A DNA stretch of 64,000 nt from Salinibacterium sp. SWN248 (lineage in GTDB: Bacteria; Actinomycetota; Actinomycetes; Actinomycetales; Microbacteriaceae), in NCBI RefSeq assembly GCF_015864575.1, contig NZ_JADYWW010000003.1:62001-126000 (forward strand), in the 5' to 3' direction. The position numbers and the translations under genes are program-made. Shown here piece by piece: positions 1-15,221 of the stretch; the stretch's first letter is position 1, and each line of letters opens with the position of its first letter. The notes beneath the pieces are model-generated. The model saw nothing but the letters and a program-made list of their open reading frames with translations, was not told the origin of the DNA and did not search any database.

Positions 1-1
1 G

Positions 2-691
2 GCACTGCACGTGTCGGCGACCAATGTCATCCCGCACGGTGGGGGGCTTGGTTCGTCTGCTGCGGCAATCGTTTCGGGCGTCATGGCGGCCAAGGGGCTG
101 CTTGAGGGCATCGTCGAGATGGATGCCGCAATCCTCCTCGTGCTCGCCACAGAACTTGAGGGGCACCCCGATAACGTCGCGCCTGCCCTCTTGGGTGGGC
201 TCACGATCGCGTGGACCACCGACTCGGGGCCGCAGGCCAAGAAGCTGATGGTGCACCGTGGAGTGTCACCTCTTGTTCTCGTGCCCGACTTCCGGGTCTC
301 GACGGCGCATGCGCGCAGTTTGCAACCGGATGCCGTGCCCTACGCCGACGCTGTCTACAACGTCTCGCGGGCTGCGCTCCTCATTGCGGCACTCACGCAG
401 AGCCCTGAAGTGTTGCTCGAAGCCACCGGCGATCGCCTGCATCAGGACTACCGCGCTGCAGCGATGCCGCAGACCACAGAGCTGATCCGGATGCTGCGCT
501 CGCACGGCCATGCTGCGGTTGTTTCCGGTGCCGGGCCCTCGGTTCTGGTGCTGGCTGATGACCCCGCGAGGCGTCTCGAGGCCGCGGCTCTCGTGCAGGA
601 GCACGCCGCAACGCCGTGGGAAAGCCTCCTCTTAGCCGTGGACTTCAAAGGTGCTACAGTGAATGAGCACCAGGTAGAAGCTACGGCGTAG
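2..691 (+). CDS. thrB: Homoserine kinase (5' truncated by window edge)
   Basis: Phosphorylates homoserine to O-phosphohomoserine in threonine synthesis. The frame is open from the first complete codon at base 2, so the true start lies outside the window. The visible 229 residues begin just before the GHMP-kinase ATP loop (PHGGGLGSSAAAI) and run through the C-terminal GHMP motif VVSGAGPSVLVL to a TAG stop. Full-length family members are about 300 residues, so roughly the first quarter is missing. It sits on the same strand upstream of rho, as in many actinobacteria where hom-thrC-thrB precede rho. The assignment to thrB rather than another GHMP kinase rests on the motif together with this position. 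Confidence 0.93.
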   Translation, partial: ALHVSATNVIPHGGGLGSSAAAIVSGVMAAKGLLEGIVEMDAAILLVLATELEGHPDNVAPALLGGLTIAWTTDSGPQAKKLMVHRGVSPLVLVPDFRVSTAHARSLQPDAVPYADAVYNVSRAALLIAALTQSPEVLLEATGDRLHQDYRAAAMPQTTELIRMLRSHGHAAVVSGAGPSVLVLADDPARRLEAAALVQEHAATPWESLLLAVDFKGATVNEHQVEATA

Positions 692-796
692 TCGTAGCCT
701 CCCGGTCGCACTTCACCCGTCGTATCCCCGAATTTAGATTCCTGCGCATCCGCGCAGACATCGGTGAGCGACTAGCTCTCCACCAAGGAAATCAAT

Positions 797-821
797 CTTG
801 GCTGGGGAAAGGAACCCCAAG
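797..821 (+). promoter_or_regulatory. Hairpin around the rho ribosome-binding site
   Basis: CTTGG at 797-801 can pair with CCAAG at 817-821, with extra G-C pairs possible inside. This places the purine-rich ribosome site (GGGGAAAGGAA, 804-814) in the apical part of a hairpin ending two bases before the GTG start at 824. The 132-base thrB-rho gap also holds a C-rich, G-poor stretch around 698-730 that resembles a loading site for Rho itself. Feedback control of rho is known in Escherichia coli. Here it is only an inference from structure. Confidence 0.3.
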
Positions 822-823
822 TA

Positions 824-3091
<2,268 letters not shown>

Positions 3092-3093
3092 CT

Positions 3094-4173
3094 ATGTTCG
3101 AGTCAGTACAGTCGCTGCTGACCGAGCATGGGGAGCTCGAAGGTCAGCTAGCTGACCCCGAGCTCCACTCAGACCCGGTCCGCTCGAAGAAAGTCAACCG
3201 ACGTTACGCCGAGTTGTCGCGCATTGTTGCGGCCTACCATAACTGGCGTCAGTTGACGGATGACCTTGCGGCAGCCACCGAAATGGCTGACGAAGATGAG
3301 TCGTTCGCTGCAGAGATCCCCGGGCTCACCGAGATTCTCGAGGCTGCTCAAGAGAAGCTTCGTCGCATTCTGATTCCGCGTGACCCCAACGATTCCCGTG
3401 ACGTGATCATGGAAATCAAAATGGGGGAGGGCGGCGCCGAATCGGCGCTCTTCGCTGGCGACCTGCTGCGCATGTACTTGCACTATGCAGAGTCAAAGAA
3501 GTGGAAGACAGAGATCATCGAGCAGACCTCGAGCGACCTCGGTGGCATCAAAGATGTTCAGTTGGCTGTCAAGGGCAACTCGAGCGATCCTGCTGAGGGC
3601 GTCTGGGCGCACTTGAAGTACGAGGGGGGAGTGCACCGCGTTCAGCGTGTGCCCGCCACCGAGTCTCAAGGCCGCATCCACACCTCCGCTGCTGGTGTGC
3701 TCGTGTTCCCTGAGGTCGACGAGCCTGAAGAGGTGGAGATCAGCCAGAACGATCTCAAGATCGATGTCTACCGCTCCTCGGGCCCCGGTGGCCAGTCGGT
3801 GAACACCACTGACTCCGCTGTTCGTATTACTCACCTTCCGACCGGCATCGTCGTGGCTATGCAGAACGAGAAATCGCAACTGCAAAACCGTGAAGCCGGT
3901 ATGCGAGTGCTGCGTGCGCGCATCTTGGCTCGATACCAAGAAGAAGCGGATGCCGAGGCGAGCGAGTACCGCAAGAGCCAGATCCGCACGATGGATCGCT
4001 CCGAGCGCATTCGCACGTATAACTTCCCTGAGAACCGGATTGCGGATCACCGCACCGGGTATAAGGCCTACAACCTTGATCAGGCGATCAACGGCGCACT
4101 CGAGCCTGTCATCCAGTCGTGCATCATGGCTGATGAAGAGGCACGATTGGCTGCTGTAGGAAACGACTCCTGA
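3094..4173 (+). CDS. prfA: Peptide chain release factor 1
   Basis: Recognises UAA and UAG in the ribosomal A site and triggers peptidyl-tRNA hydrolysis. The 359-residue length is typical. It carries the RF1-type anticodon tripeptide region (RVPATES; RF2 has SPF) and the universal GGQ loop ([18 protein letters not shown]), whose glutamine is the substrate of PrmC, encoded immediately downstream. The ATG start is 2 bases after the rho stop, so the two are surely co-transcribed. In mycobacteria rpmE lies between rho and prfA; it is absent here. Confidence 0.98.
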   Translation: MFESVQSLLTEHGELEGQLADPELHSDPVRSKKVNRRYAELSRIVAAYHNWRQLTDDLAAATEMADEDESFAAEIPGLTEILEAAQEKLRRILIPRDPNDSRDVIMEIKMGEGGAESALFAGDLLRMYLHYAESKKWKTEIIEQTSSDLGGIKDVQLAVKGNSSDPAEGVWAHLKYEGGVHRVQRVPATESQGRIHTSAAGVLVFPEVDEPEEVEISQNDLKIDVYRSSGPGGQSVNTTDSAVRITHLPTGIVVAMQNEKSQLQNREAGMRVLRARILARYQEEADAEASEYRKSQIRTMDRSERIRTYNFPENRIADHRTGYKAYNLDQAINGALEPVIQSCIMADEEARLAAVGNDS

Positions 4174-4181
4174 GCGAGGCA

Positions 4182-5054
4182 GTGACTGCCGAGCACAACA
4201 TCAGTGTCGCTGACCTTGTAGGCAGCGGCACTGAGTCGTTGAGTGCTGCGGGAGTTCCTTCTCCTGGCGTTGATGCTGAGCTGCTGGTTGCGCATGTGCT
4301 CGAGTTGAGCCGTGGCGAGTTGCGGGTTCGCCTGGTCACCGGTGCGCTGGTGTCGGCTGCGGCAGAAGCTACCGTTCGCGAACTCTTTGCTCGCCGTGCT
4401 GCCCGCGAACCATTGCAGCACATCACGGGCTTCGCGCCCTTCCGCAATCTCGAATTGCGCGTTGGTCCCGGCGTCTTTGTGCCGCGGCCCGAAACGGAAA
4501 CTGTCGTGCAGTTCGCGATCGACGCCCTCAACGCGAGCGCAACTCCCGAGCCGATTGGTGTCGATCTCGGCACCGGCAGCGGCGCAATTGCGCTCTCGAT
4601 GGCCACCGAGATGCCGCGCGCTCGTATTTATGCGGTCGAGCTATCACCGGACGCGATGCCGTACACAGGCGAGAACTTTCGTCGCTATGGCGCCGATAAC
4701 GCGACACTCATCAACGCCGACTTGGGGGACGCTTTCCCTGAACTCGACGGCACCGTTGACGTGGTCATTTCGAACCCGCCTTACATTCCCGCGGCCGCAA
4801 TCCCGCGCGATATCGAAGTGCAACTCCACGACCCCGCTCTGGCGCTCTACGGCGGAGAAGACGGCATGGATGTCGTACGCCGCGTCTCAACGACGGCGCG
4901 CCGTCTGTTGCACCAGGGTGGCACTCTCGTGCTTGAGCACGGCGAGGAGCAAGCTCCGGCATTGGCCGCGCTGCTCACAGCGGACGGCTGGAACGCCGTA
5001 GCTCACCACAAAGACCTCCTCGGCCGCGACCGCGCCACTACAGCGCTGCTGTAA
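4182..5054 (+). CDS. prmC: Release factor glutamine N5-methyltransferase
   Basis: Methylates the GGQ glutamine of RF1 and RF2. The 290 residues comprise an N-terminal helical substrate-binding domain (about 1-85) and a Rossmann methyltransferase domain with the SAM loop DLGTGSGAIALS and the catalytic NPPY motif (VISNPPYIP). The GTG start at 4182 is 8 bases after the prfA stop, which supports a prfA-prmC operon. The next gene is on the opposite strand, so the operon ends here. Confidence 0.96.
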   Translation: MTAEHNISVADLVGSGTESLSAAGVPSPGVDAELLVAHVLELSRGELRVRLVTGALVSAAAEATVRELFARRAAREPLQHITGFAPFRNLELRVGPGVFVPRPETETVVQFAIDALNASATPEPIGVDLGTGSGAIALSMATEMPRARIYAVELSPDAMPYTGENFRRYGADNATLINADLGDAFPELDGTVDVVISNPPYIPAAAIPRDIEVQLHDPALALYGGEDGMDVVRRVSTTARRLLHQGGTLVLEHGEEQAPALAALLTADGWNAVAHHKDLLGRDRATTALL

Positions 5055-5104
5055 CGACGGGGTATCGCCGGGTCTAGTGCCCGCAGCGTGAGTGCAGAGG
5101 CGCT

Positions 5105-5719
5105 CTAGGTGCGAGCGGCCGCAAACTCTTCAATCGCCTGGTGCAGTTCTGCGCCGCTGCGAAAATGGTGGCCGGTGATGCCGAGAGATTCGGCGCCCGC
5201 AATATTCTCGGCCATATCGTCAGCGAAGAACGCGTTGTGGGCATCCACGCCATAAGCCTTCAGGGTTCGCTCGAACACTACCGGGTTAGGTTTGCGAGCA
5301 CCGTAGAAGCTCGACGTGCGCAAATGGGTGCCGAAAATATCCACGAGCTCGGGGGCGACCACGGGCAGGTTGTCTCCGAGCAGTGACCCGTTGTTGGTGA
5401 GCAGGGTCGCCTGACCCAGTTCTGACGCGCGTCGGGCGGCCGCGAGCGAATCAGGCCAGGCCGTCATCGCAGTGGACCGAATCTCCAACCAGCGCTCGAC
5501 ATCCACGCTCCGCCCGATCGCTTCTTCAAAGGCCGCGAGGTATTCTTCGCCGGTCGGATACAGACCTGCTTCGGCACCAAATTCGCCATCGTCGTGCCAC
5601 CAGAGGCGTCGCAATTCGAGAAAACTGCGGCCGGTCAGCTCGCTGAGAGCAGCCATTCGTGCACGCCAGTCGTACTCATAGAGCACGTCATCCATATCAA
5701 AGATGAAAAGCAGCGTCAT
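5105..5719 (-). CDS. HAD-superfamily hydrolase (class IA type)
   Basis: Predicted small-molecule phosphatase. Motif I is FDMDDVLY at residues 7-14, with the nucleophile Asp8 and acid/base Asp10. The motif III lysine is in GARKPNP, and motif IV is FFADDMAENI. The 204-residue length fits a helical-cap class IA HAD protein; the substrate cannot be read from sequence. It lies against the surrounding genes, between prmC and the TsaC-like gene, which are adjacent in mycobacteria, so it looks like a local insertion. It converges with prmC across 50 bases and diverges from the next gene across 68 bases. Confidence 0.88.
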   Translation of the reverse strand: MTLLFIFDMDDVLYEYDWRARMAALSELTGRSFLELRRLWWHDDGEFGAEAGLYPTGEEYLAAFEEAIGRSVDVERWLEIRSTAMTAWPDSLAAARRASELGQATLLTNNGSLLGDNLPVVAPELVDIFGTHLRTSSFYGARKPNPVVFERTLKAYGVDAHNAFFADDMAENIAGAESLGITGHHFRSGAELHQAIEEFAAART

Positions 5720-5787
5720 TGTTGGCCATCGCTATCTGTTAGTCGTGATCAGTCTTTCACTGTTTCGCCCGGTACCATGTTGGGGAC

Positions 5788-6444
5788 ATGGATGACCTTT
5801 TTGATTGTGCCGACGAAGCACAGCTCCTGACCGGCATGCGACTCGCTCGCGTGGCTATTGGCCGCGGCGATCTCGTCGTGATCCCTACTGACACTGTTTA
5901 CGGGGTTGCTGCTGATGCTTTCCAGCCCGAGGCGGTGCAGAAGCTGATTGATGCCAAGGGGCGCACGAGGCAGTCGCCTCCACCGGTGCTGATCCCGGGC
6001 ATCCCGACCCTTGATGCGCTTGCCGCTCAGGTGCCTGACGAAGTGCGCACTCTGGTCGCCGAGTTCTGGCCCGGTGGCCTCACGATCATTCTTCCGGCGC
6101 AGCCTTCGCTGATCTGGGATCTGGGCGAGACCCAGGGCACGGTTGCTTTGCGCATGCCATCAAGCCGCATTGCTCTCGAACTGCTGTCGGAGACGGGCCC
6201 GCTTGCGGTCTCGAGCGCCAACAGCACGGGTCTGCCGGCAGCACGCTCGGCGGCGGCGGCAAAGGAGATGCTGGGGGAGTCGGTTTCGGTGTACCTCGAC
6301 GATGGCGAGGGCGGCGAACTCGCTTCGACGATTGTGGATGCCACGGGTTTGCTTGTCGACGGCGGCAAGCTGCGCATCGTGCGTGAGGGCGTCATTTCGG
6401 CCGACGCCATTCGCGAGCTGATCGGGGCCGATCGGTGCGAATAG
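5788..6444 (+). CDS. L-threonylcarbamoyladenylate synthase (TsaC/Sua5 family)
   Basis: Makes threonylcarbamoyl-AMP from threonine, bicarbonate and ATP, the first step of the t6A37 tRNA modification. The 218 residues are a YrdC domain only, without the extra C-terminal Sua5 domain. PTDTVYGVAADA is the classic N-terminal signature. KGRTRQSPP is the basic loop and SSANSTG the S-x-N motif. The start is ATG at 5788, with a TACCAT hexamer nine bases upstream and no good Shine-Dalgarno. The end overlaps the start of the next gene by 10 bases. Confidence 0.93.
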   Translation: MDDLFDCADEAQLLTGMRLARVAIGRGDLVVIPTDTVYGVAADAFQPEAVQKLIDAKGRTRQSPPPVLIPGIPTLDALAAQVPDEVRTLVAEFWPGGLTIILPAQPSLIWDLGETQGTVALRMPSSRIALELLSETGPLAVSSANSTGLPAARSAAAAKEMLGESVSVYLDDGEGGELASTIVDATGLLVDGGKLRIVREGVISADAIRELIGADRCE

Positions 6445-7667
6445 TTTTTTACTTCCTCATTGCGGGTATCGCCGCAATGGTCACCTACGGCCTCGCGCTG
6501 TTGGTGCTCAAGCTGAGCCTCAAATATAAGTTGTATCCGCAGGTTCGCCAGCGTGACGTCCACACGACGCCCACGCCGCGCTTGGGCGGAGTTGCGATGT
6601 TCATTGGCATCGTTGTGGCATTTGCTGTTGCGTCCTCGCTGGGCAATTTCTCGCTGATCTTCAACGAGCCGGGCAAGGTTTTCGGTCTCCTCGGCGCAGC
6701 GCTCATCATCGTCGTTATTGGTGTCGCCGATGATGTGTGGGACCTTGACTGGTTGACCAAACTGGCCGGGCAGATCATCGCGGCCGGTGTTCTCGCGTGG
6801 CAGGGCGTCCAGCTCTCGACGCTGCCGATCGGTGGGCAAACCATCGTCTCGCCTTACGTTTCGTTGATCCTCACTATCTTCGCCGTCGTGCTCGTGATGA
6901 ACGCCGTCAACTTCATCGATGGTCTTGATGGTCTCGTCGCCGGGGTGGCGGTCATCGCCAACAGCGTCTTCTTCATCTACGCGTACCTCTTGCAGGGCCA
7001 AGCGCAGACGGAATACTTCAACTTGGCATCCCTCACAACCGCGATCTTGATCGGTGCGTGCGTCGGGTTCCTGCCCATCAACTTCCATCCCGCGAAGATG
7101 TTCATGGGCGATGCTGGGGCGCTGCTGGTTGGCCTTCTCATGGCGGCATCCGCCATTTCGGTTACCGGTCAAGTGGATGCGGGCTATCTGGCTCAGCCAG
7201 ACAAGTTCACCCTTGATTTCTTGCCGGCCTTCATCCCCATCCTGTTGCCCATCGCAGTGCTCATCATCCCGTTGCTTGACTTCGGGATGGCGGTCATCCG
7301 TCGTCTGCGCGCTGGCAAGTCTCCCTTCACGGCAGACCGCAAACATTTGCACCACCGCCTGCTCGACATGGGCCACTCCCACCTGCACGCTGTTCTCATC
7401 CTCTACAGCTGGACGTTTGTGGCCTCCGTCGGCGTTCTCGCCTTCACGTTCGTGCCGTGGCGGTGGGCGGCGCTCATGTTCGTCGTCGGCCTCGCTGGTT
7501 GTGCTGCTCTCACGCTTGCGCCTCTCAGCCGACGCAAGTCGCGTGAGGCCGCTGCCCAGCGTCTCGCGGCCGAGCAAGAATCTCTCGACGTTGCACGATA
7601 TGACGGTCTGGATGCCGCCTCCAACGACAGGTCGACCCAGCACAAGACAAAGGAACCCACCGAATGA
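6435..7667 (+). CDS. WecA/Rfe-type undecaprenyl-phosphate sugar-1-phosphate transferase
   Basis: Polytopic membrane enzyme that transfers a HexNAc-1-phosphate from a UDP-sugar onto a polyprenyl phosphate, starting a cell-wall glycopolymer. The 410 residues hold about ten membrane segments. Family motifs are the metal-binding DD (VADDVWDLDW), NAVNFIDGLDGLVAG, GDAGALLVG and the histidine motif HLHHRLLDMGHSH. MraY is less likely because of the Rfe-like position directly upstream of the ATP synthase genes, as in mycobacteria. The GTG start at 6435 overlaps the previous gene. The C-terminal ~45 residues are a hydrophilic tail. It overlaps the next gene by 4 bases. Confidence 0.92.
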   Translation: MRIVFYFLIAGIAAMVTYGLALLVLKLSLKYKLYPQVRQRDVHTTPTPRLGGVAMFIGIVVAFAVASSLGNFSLIFNEPGKVFGLLGAALIIVVIGVADDVWDLDWLTKLAGQIIAAGVLAWQGVQLSTLPIGGQTIVSPYVSLILTIFAVVLVMNAVNFIDGLDGLVAGVAVIANSVFFIYAYLLQGQAQTEYFNLASLTTAILIGACVGFLPINFHPAKMFMGDAGALLVGLLMAASAISVTGQVDAGYLAQPDKFTLDFLPAFIPILLPIAVLIIPLLDFGMAVIRRLRAGKSPFTADRKHLHHRLLDMGHSHLHAVLILYSWTFVASVGVLAFTFVPWRWAALMFVVGLAGCAALTLAPLSRRKSREAAAQRLAAEQESLDVARYDGLDAASNDRSTQHKTKEPTE

Positions 7668-8113
7668 AGTCCTCCGCAATTCTCGGCCGCGCGATCGCCT
7701 ACGGGGCAATCTTGACCGTCAGCATCGCTGTGGTCGGCTCCATCGTGGGGTACCTCGTCGCAGACACCTCCGGGTTGATCAGTGCTTTGATCGGCGCTGG
7801 GCTCACCGCCCTCTTCATGGCGCTTACTGCCGGCAGCATTGTGATCGCGTCGCGGGCAACCGGGGGCGATTCATCGAGCACCATTTTCTTCGCCATCGTT
7901 CTGGGCGCGTGGCTGATCAAGTTCGTCCTGTTCATCGCCATCTTGGTGGTGCTGCGCGGCCAGCCGTTCTTGGAGCCCGTCGTATTCTTCTTCTCGATCC
8001 TCGCGGCGGTGCTCGGTAGCCTCATCGTTGACGTGCTGGCGTTCGTTCGGGCGCGCGAAAGTTACGTGCCCGGAGTGCAGCTGCCAGGTGAAGATACCTC
8101 GACGTCAAACTAA
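7664..8113 (+). CDS. AtpI-like membrane protein upstream of atpB
   Basis: Small membrane protein of 149 residues with four predicted membrane helices (about 8-30, 36-58, 76-97, 106-126) and a short polar C-terminus. Its place directly before atpB matches the AtpI-like gene of actinobacterial ATP synthase operons (Rv1303 in Mycobacterium tuberculosis). Sequence similarity to AtpI is weak, so the name rests on topology and position. The ATG overlaps the WecA-like stop by 4 bases, showing translational coupling to the upstream gene. Confidence 0.8.
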   Translation: MKSSAILGRAIAYGAILTVSIAVVGSIVGYLVADTSGLISALIGAGLTALFMALTAGSIVIASRATGGDSSSTIFFAIVLGAWLIKFVLFIAILVVLRGQPFLEPVVFFFSILAAVLGSLIVDVLAFVRARESYVPGVQLPGEDTSTSN

Positions 8114-8136
8114 TCTGGCGGATTCGCCCGCAGATT
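8112..8136 (+). terminator. Hairpin after the AtpI-like gene
   Basis: AATCTGGCGG (8112-8121) pairs with CCGCAGATT (8128-8136) through nine base pairs with one bulged G and a six-base loop, beginning inside the TAA stop codon. No T-run follows, so it may be an attenuator or processing site rather than a full terminator. It separates the WecA/AtpI-like transcript from the main atp genes. Confidence 0.4.
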
Positions 8137-8232
8137 CGTCGTGAGCGTAATTCTCTTGATAGAGTTAGTTCCTGTTACAACCCCCCAATTTTCATCGCCG
8201 CGTAGTTACACGCCCCGATTCTGGAGACAGCG

Positions 8233-9334
<1,102 letters not shown>

Positions 9335-9362
9335 TTACTAACAACTGATTGAGGAGGCTGGG

Positions 9363-9926
9363 ATGCTTAGCGCACTACTGGCTGCTGCAGAAGAAACTGA
9401 GGGTGATGTAATCAACCCGCTTCTTCCTGCGGATTACGACATTATTTGGTCAGCGGTTTGTTTCGCTATCATCTTGTTCTTCTTCTGGAAGAAGTTCCTT
9501 CCTGCACTGACGAAGACGCTTGATGCTCGCGCTGATGCCATCGAAGGTGGCATCAAGAAGGCTGAGATCGCTCAGGCTGAAGCCGCTGAAGCTCTTGAGC
9601 AGTACAAGACGCAACTCGCCGAGGGGCGTGCCGAGGCCGCGAAGATTCGCGAACAGGCACGACTTGAGGGCACCGAGATCGTCAACGAGCTCAAAGAGCA
9701 GGCGACGGTTGAAGCTGCTCGCATCACTGCGAACGCCCAAGCCACGATCGAAGCAGAGCGCCAAGCAGCTCTCGTCTCGCTCCGCAGCGAAGTTGGCTCA
9801 ATGGCCATCGACCTCGCATCGGGCGTTATCGGGCAGAGCTTGACGGACGACAAGAAGTCCTCGGCACTCGTCGACCAGTTCCTGGCTGACCTTGAGGCTT
9901 CAGAGAAGGCGAAGGCGAAGAAGTAA
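9363..9926 (+). CDS. atpF: ATP synthase Fo subunit b
   Basis: Peripheral-stalk subunit of 187 residues. One membrane helix (about 29-46, IIWSAVCFAIILFFFW) is followed by a long charged coiled coil rich in Ala, Glu, Lys and Arg that reaches up to F1. An N-terminal stretch of about 25 residues precedes the helix, as in other actinobacteria. The start ATG at 9363 is preceded by GAGGAGG. The stop codon overlaps the atpH start by one base (TAATG), so translation of b and delta is coupled. Confidence 0.97.
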   Translation: MLSALLAAAEETEGDVINPLLPADYDIIWSAVCFAIILFFFWKKFLPALTKTLDARADAIEGGIKKAEIAQAEAAEALEQYKTQLAEGRAEAAKIREQARLEGTEIVNELKEQATVEAARITANAQATIEAERQAALVSLRSEVGSMAIDLASGVIGQSLTDDKKSSALVDQFLADLEASEKAKAKK

Positions 9927-10720
9927 TGGGATCAGCTACGAGAGAAGCGCTTGTAGCAGCGAAGGATGCTCTGTCATCCGTCACTGTCAAGAACTCTCTG
10001 GCCACTGGCGCAGAGCTGTTTGAAGCAGGGCGTGTCGTGGGCGATTCCGCTCAACTGCGCTCCGCTTTGGCCGATCCTGCCGCCGCTGCGAAAGACAAGG
10101 CCGCCATTGTCGGTTCGGTTTTCTCGTCGCTGAGCGCGTCAGCGCGCACCGTACTTTCAGCCATCGTGAGTGTTCGTTGGTCGGATGCCGATGACCTGCT
10201 CGCAGGAATTGAAGAGATCGGCATTCGCGCAATTGCGAAGTCCGCTCCGGCGAAGCTCTCCATTGATGACGAACTGTTCGCCTTCGGCGACACCGTGTCA
10301 TCTGATGCTGAGCTAGAACTCGCTGTCGGAAGCAAACTTGGTTCCGCTGCATCGAAGTCGTCATTGGTCCGCGAACTGCTCGCAGGCAAAGCCTCCGATC
10401 AGTCAATCGCCATCATCGACCAGCTCGTGCAGCAGCCGCGTGGCCGCCGTATCGGTGAACTCGTCGCAACGGCCGCCGACATCGTGGCCGACCAAGCGGG
10501 CGAGTCAGTCGCAACAATTACGACTGCCGCCCCGTTGAAGGCCGCACAGCTCGAACGTCTGCGCGCCGGCCTCACCAAGAACTACGGACGCGAGCTCAAA
10601 CTCAACGTTCGTATCGACCCCTCGCTCATCGGTGGGGTACGCGTTCAGATCGGTGACGAAGTCATCGACGGCAGCGTTTCCACCAAGCTCAATGACCTCA
10701 GGATCCAACTCGCGGGCTAG
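9926..10720 (+). CDS. atpH: ATP synthase F1 subunit delta
   Basis: Links the peripheral stalk to the top of the alpha3beta3 head. At 264 residues it is longer than the ~180-residue enterobacterial protein, as is common in actinobacteria, but it is not the b-delta fusion found in mycobacteria. The conserved OSCP C-terminal region is visible (ATITTAAPLKAAQLERLRAGL and IGGVRVQIGDEVIDGSVSTKL, read separately). It starts on the last base of atpF. Confidence 0.96.
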   Translation: MGSATREALVAAKDALSSVTVKNSLATGAELFEAGRVVGDSAQLRSALADPAAAAKDKAAIVGSVFSSLSASARTVLSAIVSVRWSDADDLLAGIEEIGIRAIAKSAPAKLSIDDELFAFGDTVSSDAELELAVGSKLGSAASKSSLVRELLAGKASDQSIAIIDQLVQQPRGRRIGELVATAADIVADQAGESVATITTAAPLKAAQLERLRAGLTKNYGRELKLNVRIDPSLIGGVRVQIGDEVIDGSVSTKLNDLRIQLAG

Positions 10721-10757
10721 CGAGTTAGCAGACCTTTCCACGGAATAGGAAAACACA

Positions 10758-12395
10758 ATGGCAGAACTCAGCATTAGTCCGGACGACATCCGCGACGCGC
10801 TCAAGGACTTCGTCAAGGCTTACGAGCCTGGCAAGGCTGCGACGACCGAGACAGGCACCGTCGTAGACGCTGCCGACGGTATCGCACACGTTGACGGCCT
10901 TCCCGGCGTCATGGCCAACGAGCTCATCCGCTTCGCCGATGGCACCCTGGGCCTCGCTCAGAACCTCGACGAAGACGAGATCGGTGTCGTCATCCTCGGT
11001 GAGTTCACCGGCATCGTCGAAGGTATGGAAGTTACTCGCACTGGCGAAGTACTTTCCGCTCCCGTCGGCGACGCTTTCCTCGGTCGTGTGGTTGACCCCC
11101 TGGGCGCCCCGATCGACGGTCTCGGCGAGATCAAGGCTGAGGCCCGTCGCGCGCTCGAGCTTCAGGCTCCCGGCGTCATGGACCGCAAGAGTGTCCACGA
11201 GCCCATGCAGACCGGAATCAAGGCAATTGACGCCATGATTCCGATCGGCCGTGGCCAGCGCCAGCTCATCATTGGTGACCGCCAGACCGGTAAGACGGCC
11301 ATTGCGATCGACACCATCATCAACCAGAAGCAAAACTGGGAGTCCGGCGACGAGAACAAGCAGGTTCGCTGCATCTACGTTGCTATCGGTCAAAAGGGTT
11401 CGACGATTGCTGCCGTCAAGGGCGCACTCGAAGAAGCCGGCGCCATGGAGTACACCACCATCGTGGCTGCTCCCGCATCCGACCCCGCAGGATTCAAGTA
11501 CCTCGCTCCTTACACCGGTTCGGCCATCGGCCAGCACTGGATGTACGGCGGCAAGCACGTACTGATCATCTTCGACGACCTCTCCAAGCAGGCTGAGGCT
11601 TACCGTGCAGTATCGCTGCTCCTGCGTCGTCCGCCAGGGCGTGAGGCTTACCCCGGTGATGTGTTCTACCTGCACTCCCGTCTGCTCGAGCGTTGTGCCA
11701 AGCTCTCCGACGAGCTCGGTGCCGGATCGATGACGGGTCTGCCCATCATCGAGACCAAGGCAAACGACGTCGCGGCCTACATCCCGACCAACGTGATCTC
11801 GATCACCGACGGCCAGATCTTCCTCCAGTCCGACCTGTTCAACGCCAACCAGCGTCCAGCAGTCGACGTAGGAATCTCGGTTTCGCGTGTGGGTGGAGAC
11901 GCTCAGGTCAAGTCGATCAAGAAGGTTTCGGGAACGCTGAAGCTTGAGCTCGCTCAGTACCGCTCGCTCGAAGCATTCGCGATGTTCGCATCCGACCTCG
12001 ACCCCACCAGCCGTCGCCAGCTCGCTCGAGGCGCTCGCCTCACCGAGCTGCTTCGCCAGCCGCAGTACTCGCCGTTCCCCGTCGAGAAGCAGGTTGTATC
12101 GATCTGGTCGGGCACCAACGGCAAGCTCGATGAGGTTCCTGTCGAAGACATCCTGCGTTTTGAGAGCGAGCTGCACGACTACCTCGCCCGCAACACCAAG
12201 GTTCTCGACACCCTTCGCGAGAAGAACGCACTCGATGACCAGCTGATCGCTGACATGGATGCCGGAGTTGAAGCCTTCAAGCTTGGCTTCCAGACGGGTG
12301 AGGGCAAGTCCCTCAACTCCGTTGGTTCTGAGCAGTTCGAAGAGATCGCTGAAGAAGACATCGCTCAAGAGAAGATCGTCAAGCAGAAGCGCTGA
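10758..12395 (+). CDS. atpA: ATP synthase F1 subunit alpha
   Basis: Non-catalytic nucleotide-binding subunit of F1. The 545 residues show the N-terminal beta-barrel, P-loop [11 protein letters not shown] (about 174-184), Walker [13 protein letters not shown] and the alpha-type signature [21 protein letters not shown]. The C-terminus has an acidic and lysine-rich tail ([18 protein letters not shown]), longer than in E. coli. An AGGAAAA ribosome site precedes the ATG. The 37-base gap from atpH suggests uninterrupted operon transcription. Confidence 0.98.
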   Translation: MAELSISPDDIRDALKDFVKAYEPGKAATTETGTVVDAADGIAHVDGLPGVMANELIRFADGTLGLAQNLDEDEIGVVILGEFTGIVEGMEVTRTGEVLSAPVGDAFLGRVVDPLGAPIDGLGEIKAEARRALELQAPGVMDRKSVHEPMQTGIKAIDAMIPIGRGQRQLIIGDRQTGKTAIAIDTIINQKQNWESGDENKQVRCIYVAIGQKGSTIAAVKGALEEAGAMEYTTIVAAPASDPAGFKYLAPYTGSAIGQHWMYGGKHVLIIFDDLSKQAEAYRAVSLLLRRPPGREAYPGDVFYLHSRLLERCAKLSDELGAGSMTGLPIIETKANDVAAYIPTNVISITDGQIFLQSDLFNANQRPAVDVGISVSRVGGDAQVKSIKKVSGTLKLELAQYRSLEAFAMFASDLDPTSRRQLARGARLTELLRQPQYSPFPVEKQVVSIWSGTNGKLDEVPVEDILRFESELHDYLARNTKVLDTLREKNALDDQLIADMDAGVEAFKLGFQTGEGKSLNSVGSEQFEEIAEEDIAQEKIVKQKR

Positions 12396-12445
12396 GCTTC
12401 GCACCAGTGATCATCGACCAACACGACATAGAAAGTTAGAAAGCC

Positions 12446-14949
<2,504 letters not shown>

Positions 14950-14951
14950 CA

Positions 14952-15212
14952 ATGGCAGTTCTGACAGTGAGCGTCGTCTCCGCCGACCAGGAAATCTGGT
15001 CGGGGGAGGCGAGCCAGCTCATCGCTCGCACCACTGAAGGTGAGATCGGTATTCTTCCCGGCCACGAACCGCTACTCGCGATTCTGGCTCAGGGAGAGGT
15101 TCGTGTGACCACCACAGACGGCAAGAACGTGACCGCTACCGCGGATAACGGCTTCCTCTCGGTTGAGCACAACACCGTAACAGTGGTGGCAAGCACCGCT
15201 GAACTCGTCTAG
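14952..15212 (+). CDS. atpC: ATP synthase F1 subunit epsilon (beta-sandwich only)
   Basis: Rotor subunit of 86 residues, starting at ATG 14952 two bases after the atpD stop. It contains the N-terminal beta-sandwich (EGEIGILPGHEPLLAIL is the signature) and stops at VTVVASTAELV. The C-terminal pair of helices that inhibits ATP hydrolysis in longer epsilon subunits (121 residues or more) is absent. The next gene begins 10 bases later, so this is not a frameshift hiding a longer protein. Short epsilon subunits occur in related actinobacteria. Confidence 0.96.
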   Translation: MAVLTVSVVSADQEIWSGEASQLIARTTEGEIGILPGHEPLLAILAQGEVRVTTTDGKNVTATADNGFLSVEHNTVTVVASTAELV

Positions 15213-15221
15213 TTTTCTAAC

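Noticed and set aside
6027-7709. 560-residue minus-strand frame opposite the WecA-like gene
   Set aside because: Highly charged shadow translation with no recognisable domain; the plus-strand genes carry clear motifs.
10725-12404. 559-residue minus-strand frame opposite atpA
   Set aside because: Exact shadow of atpA; no motif and no ribosome site.
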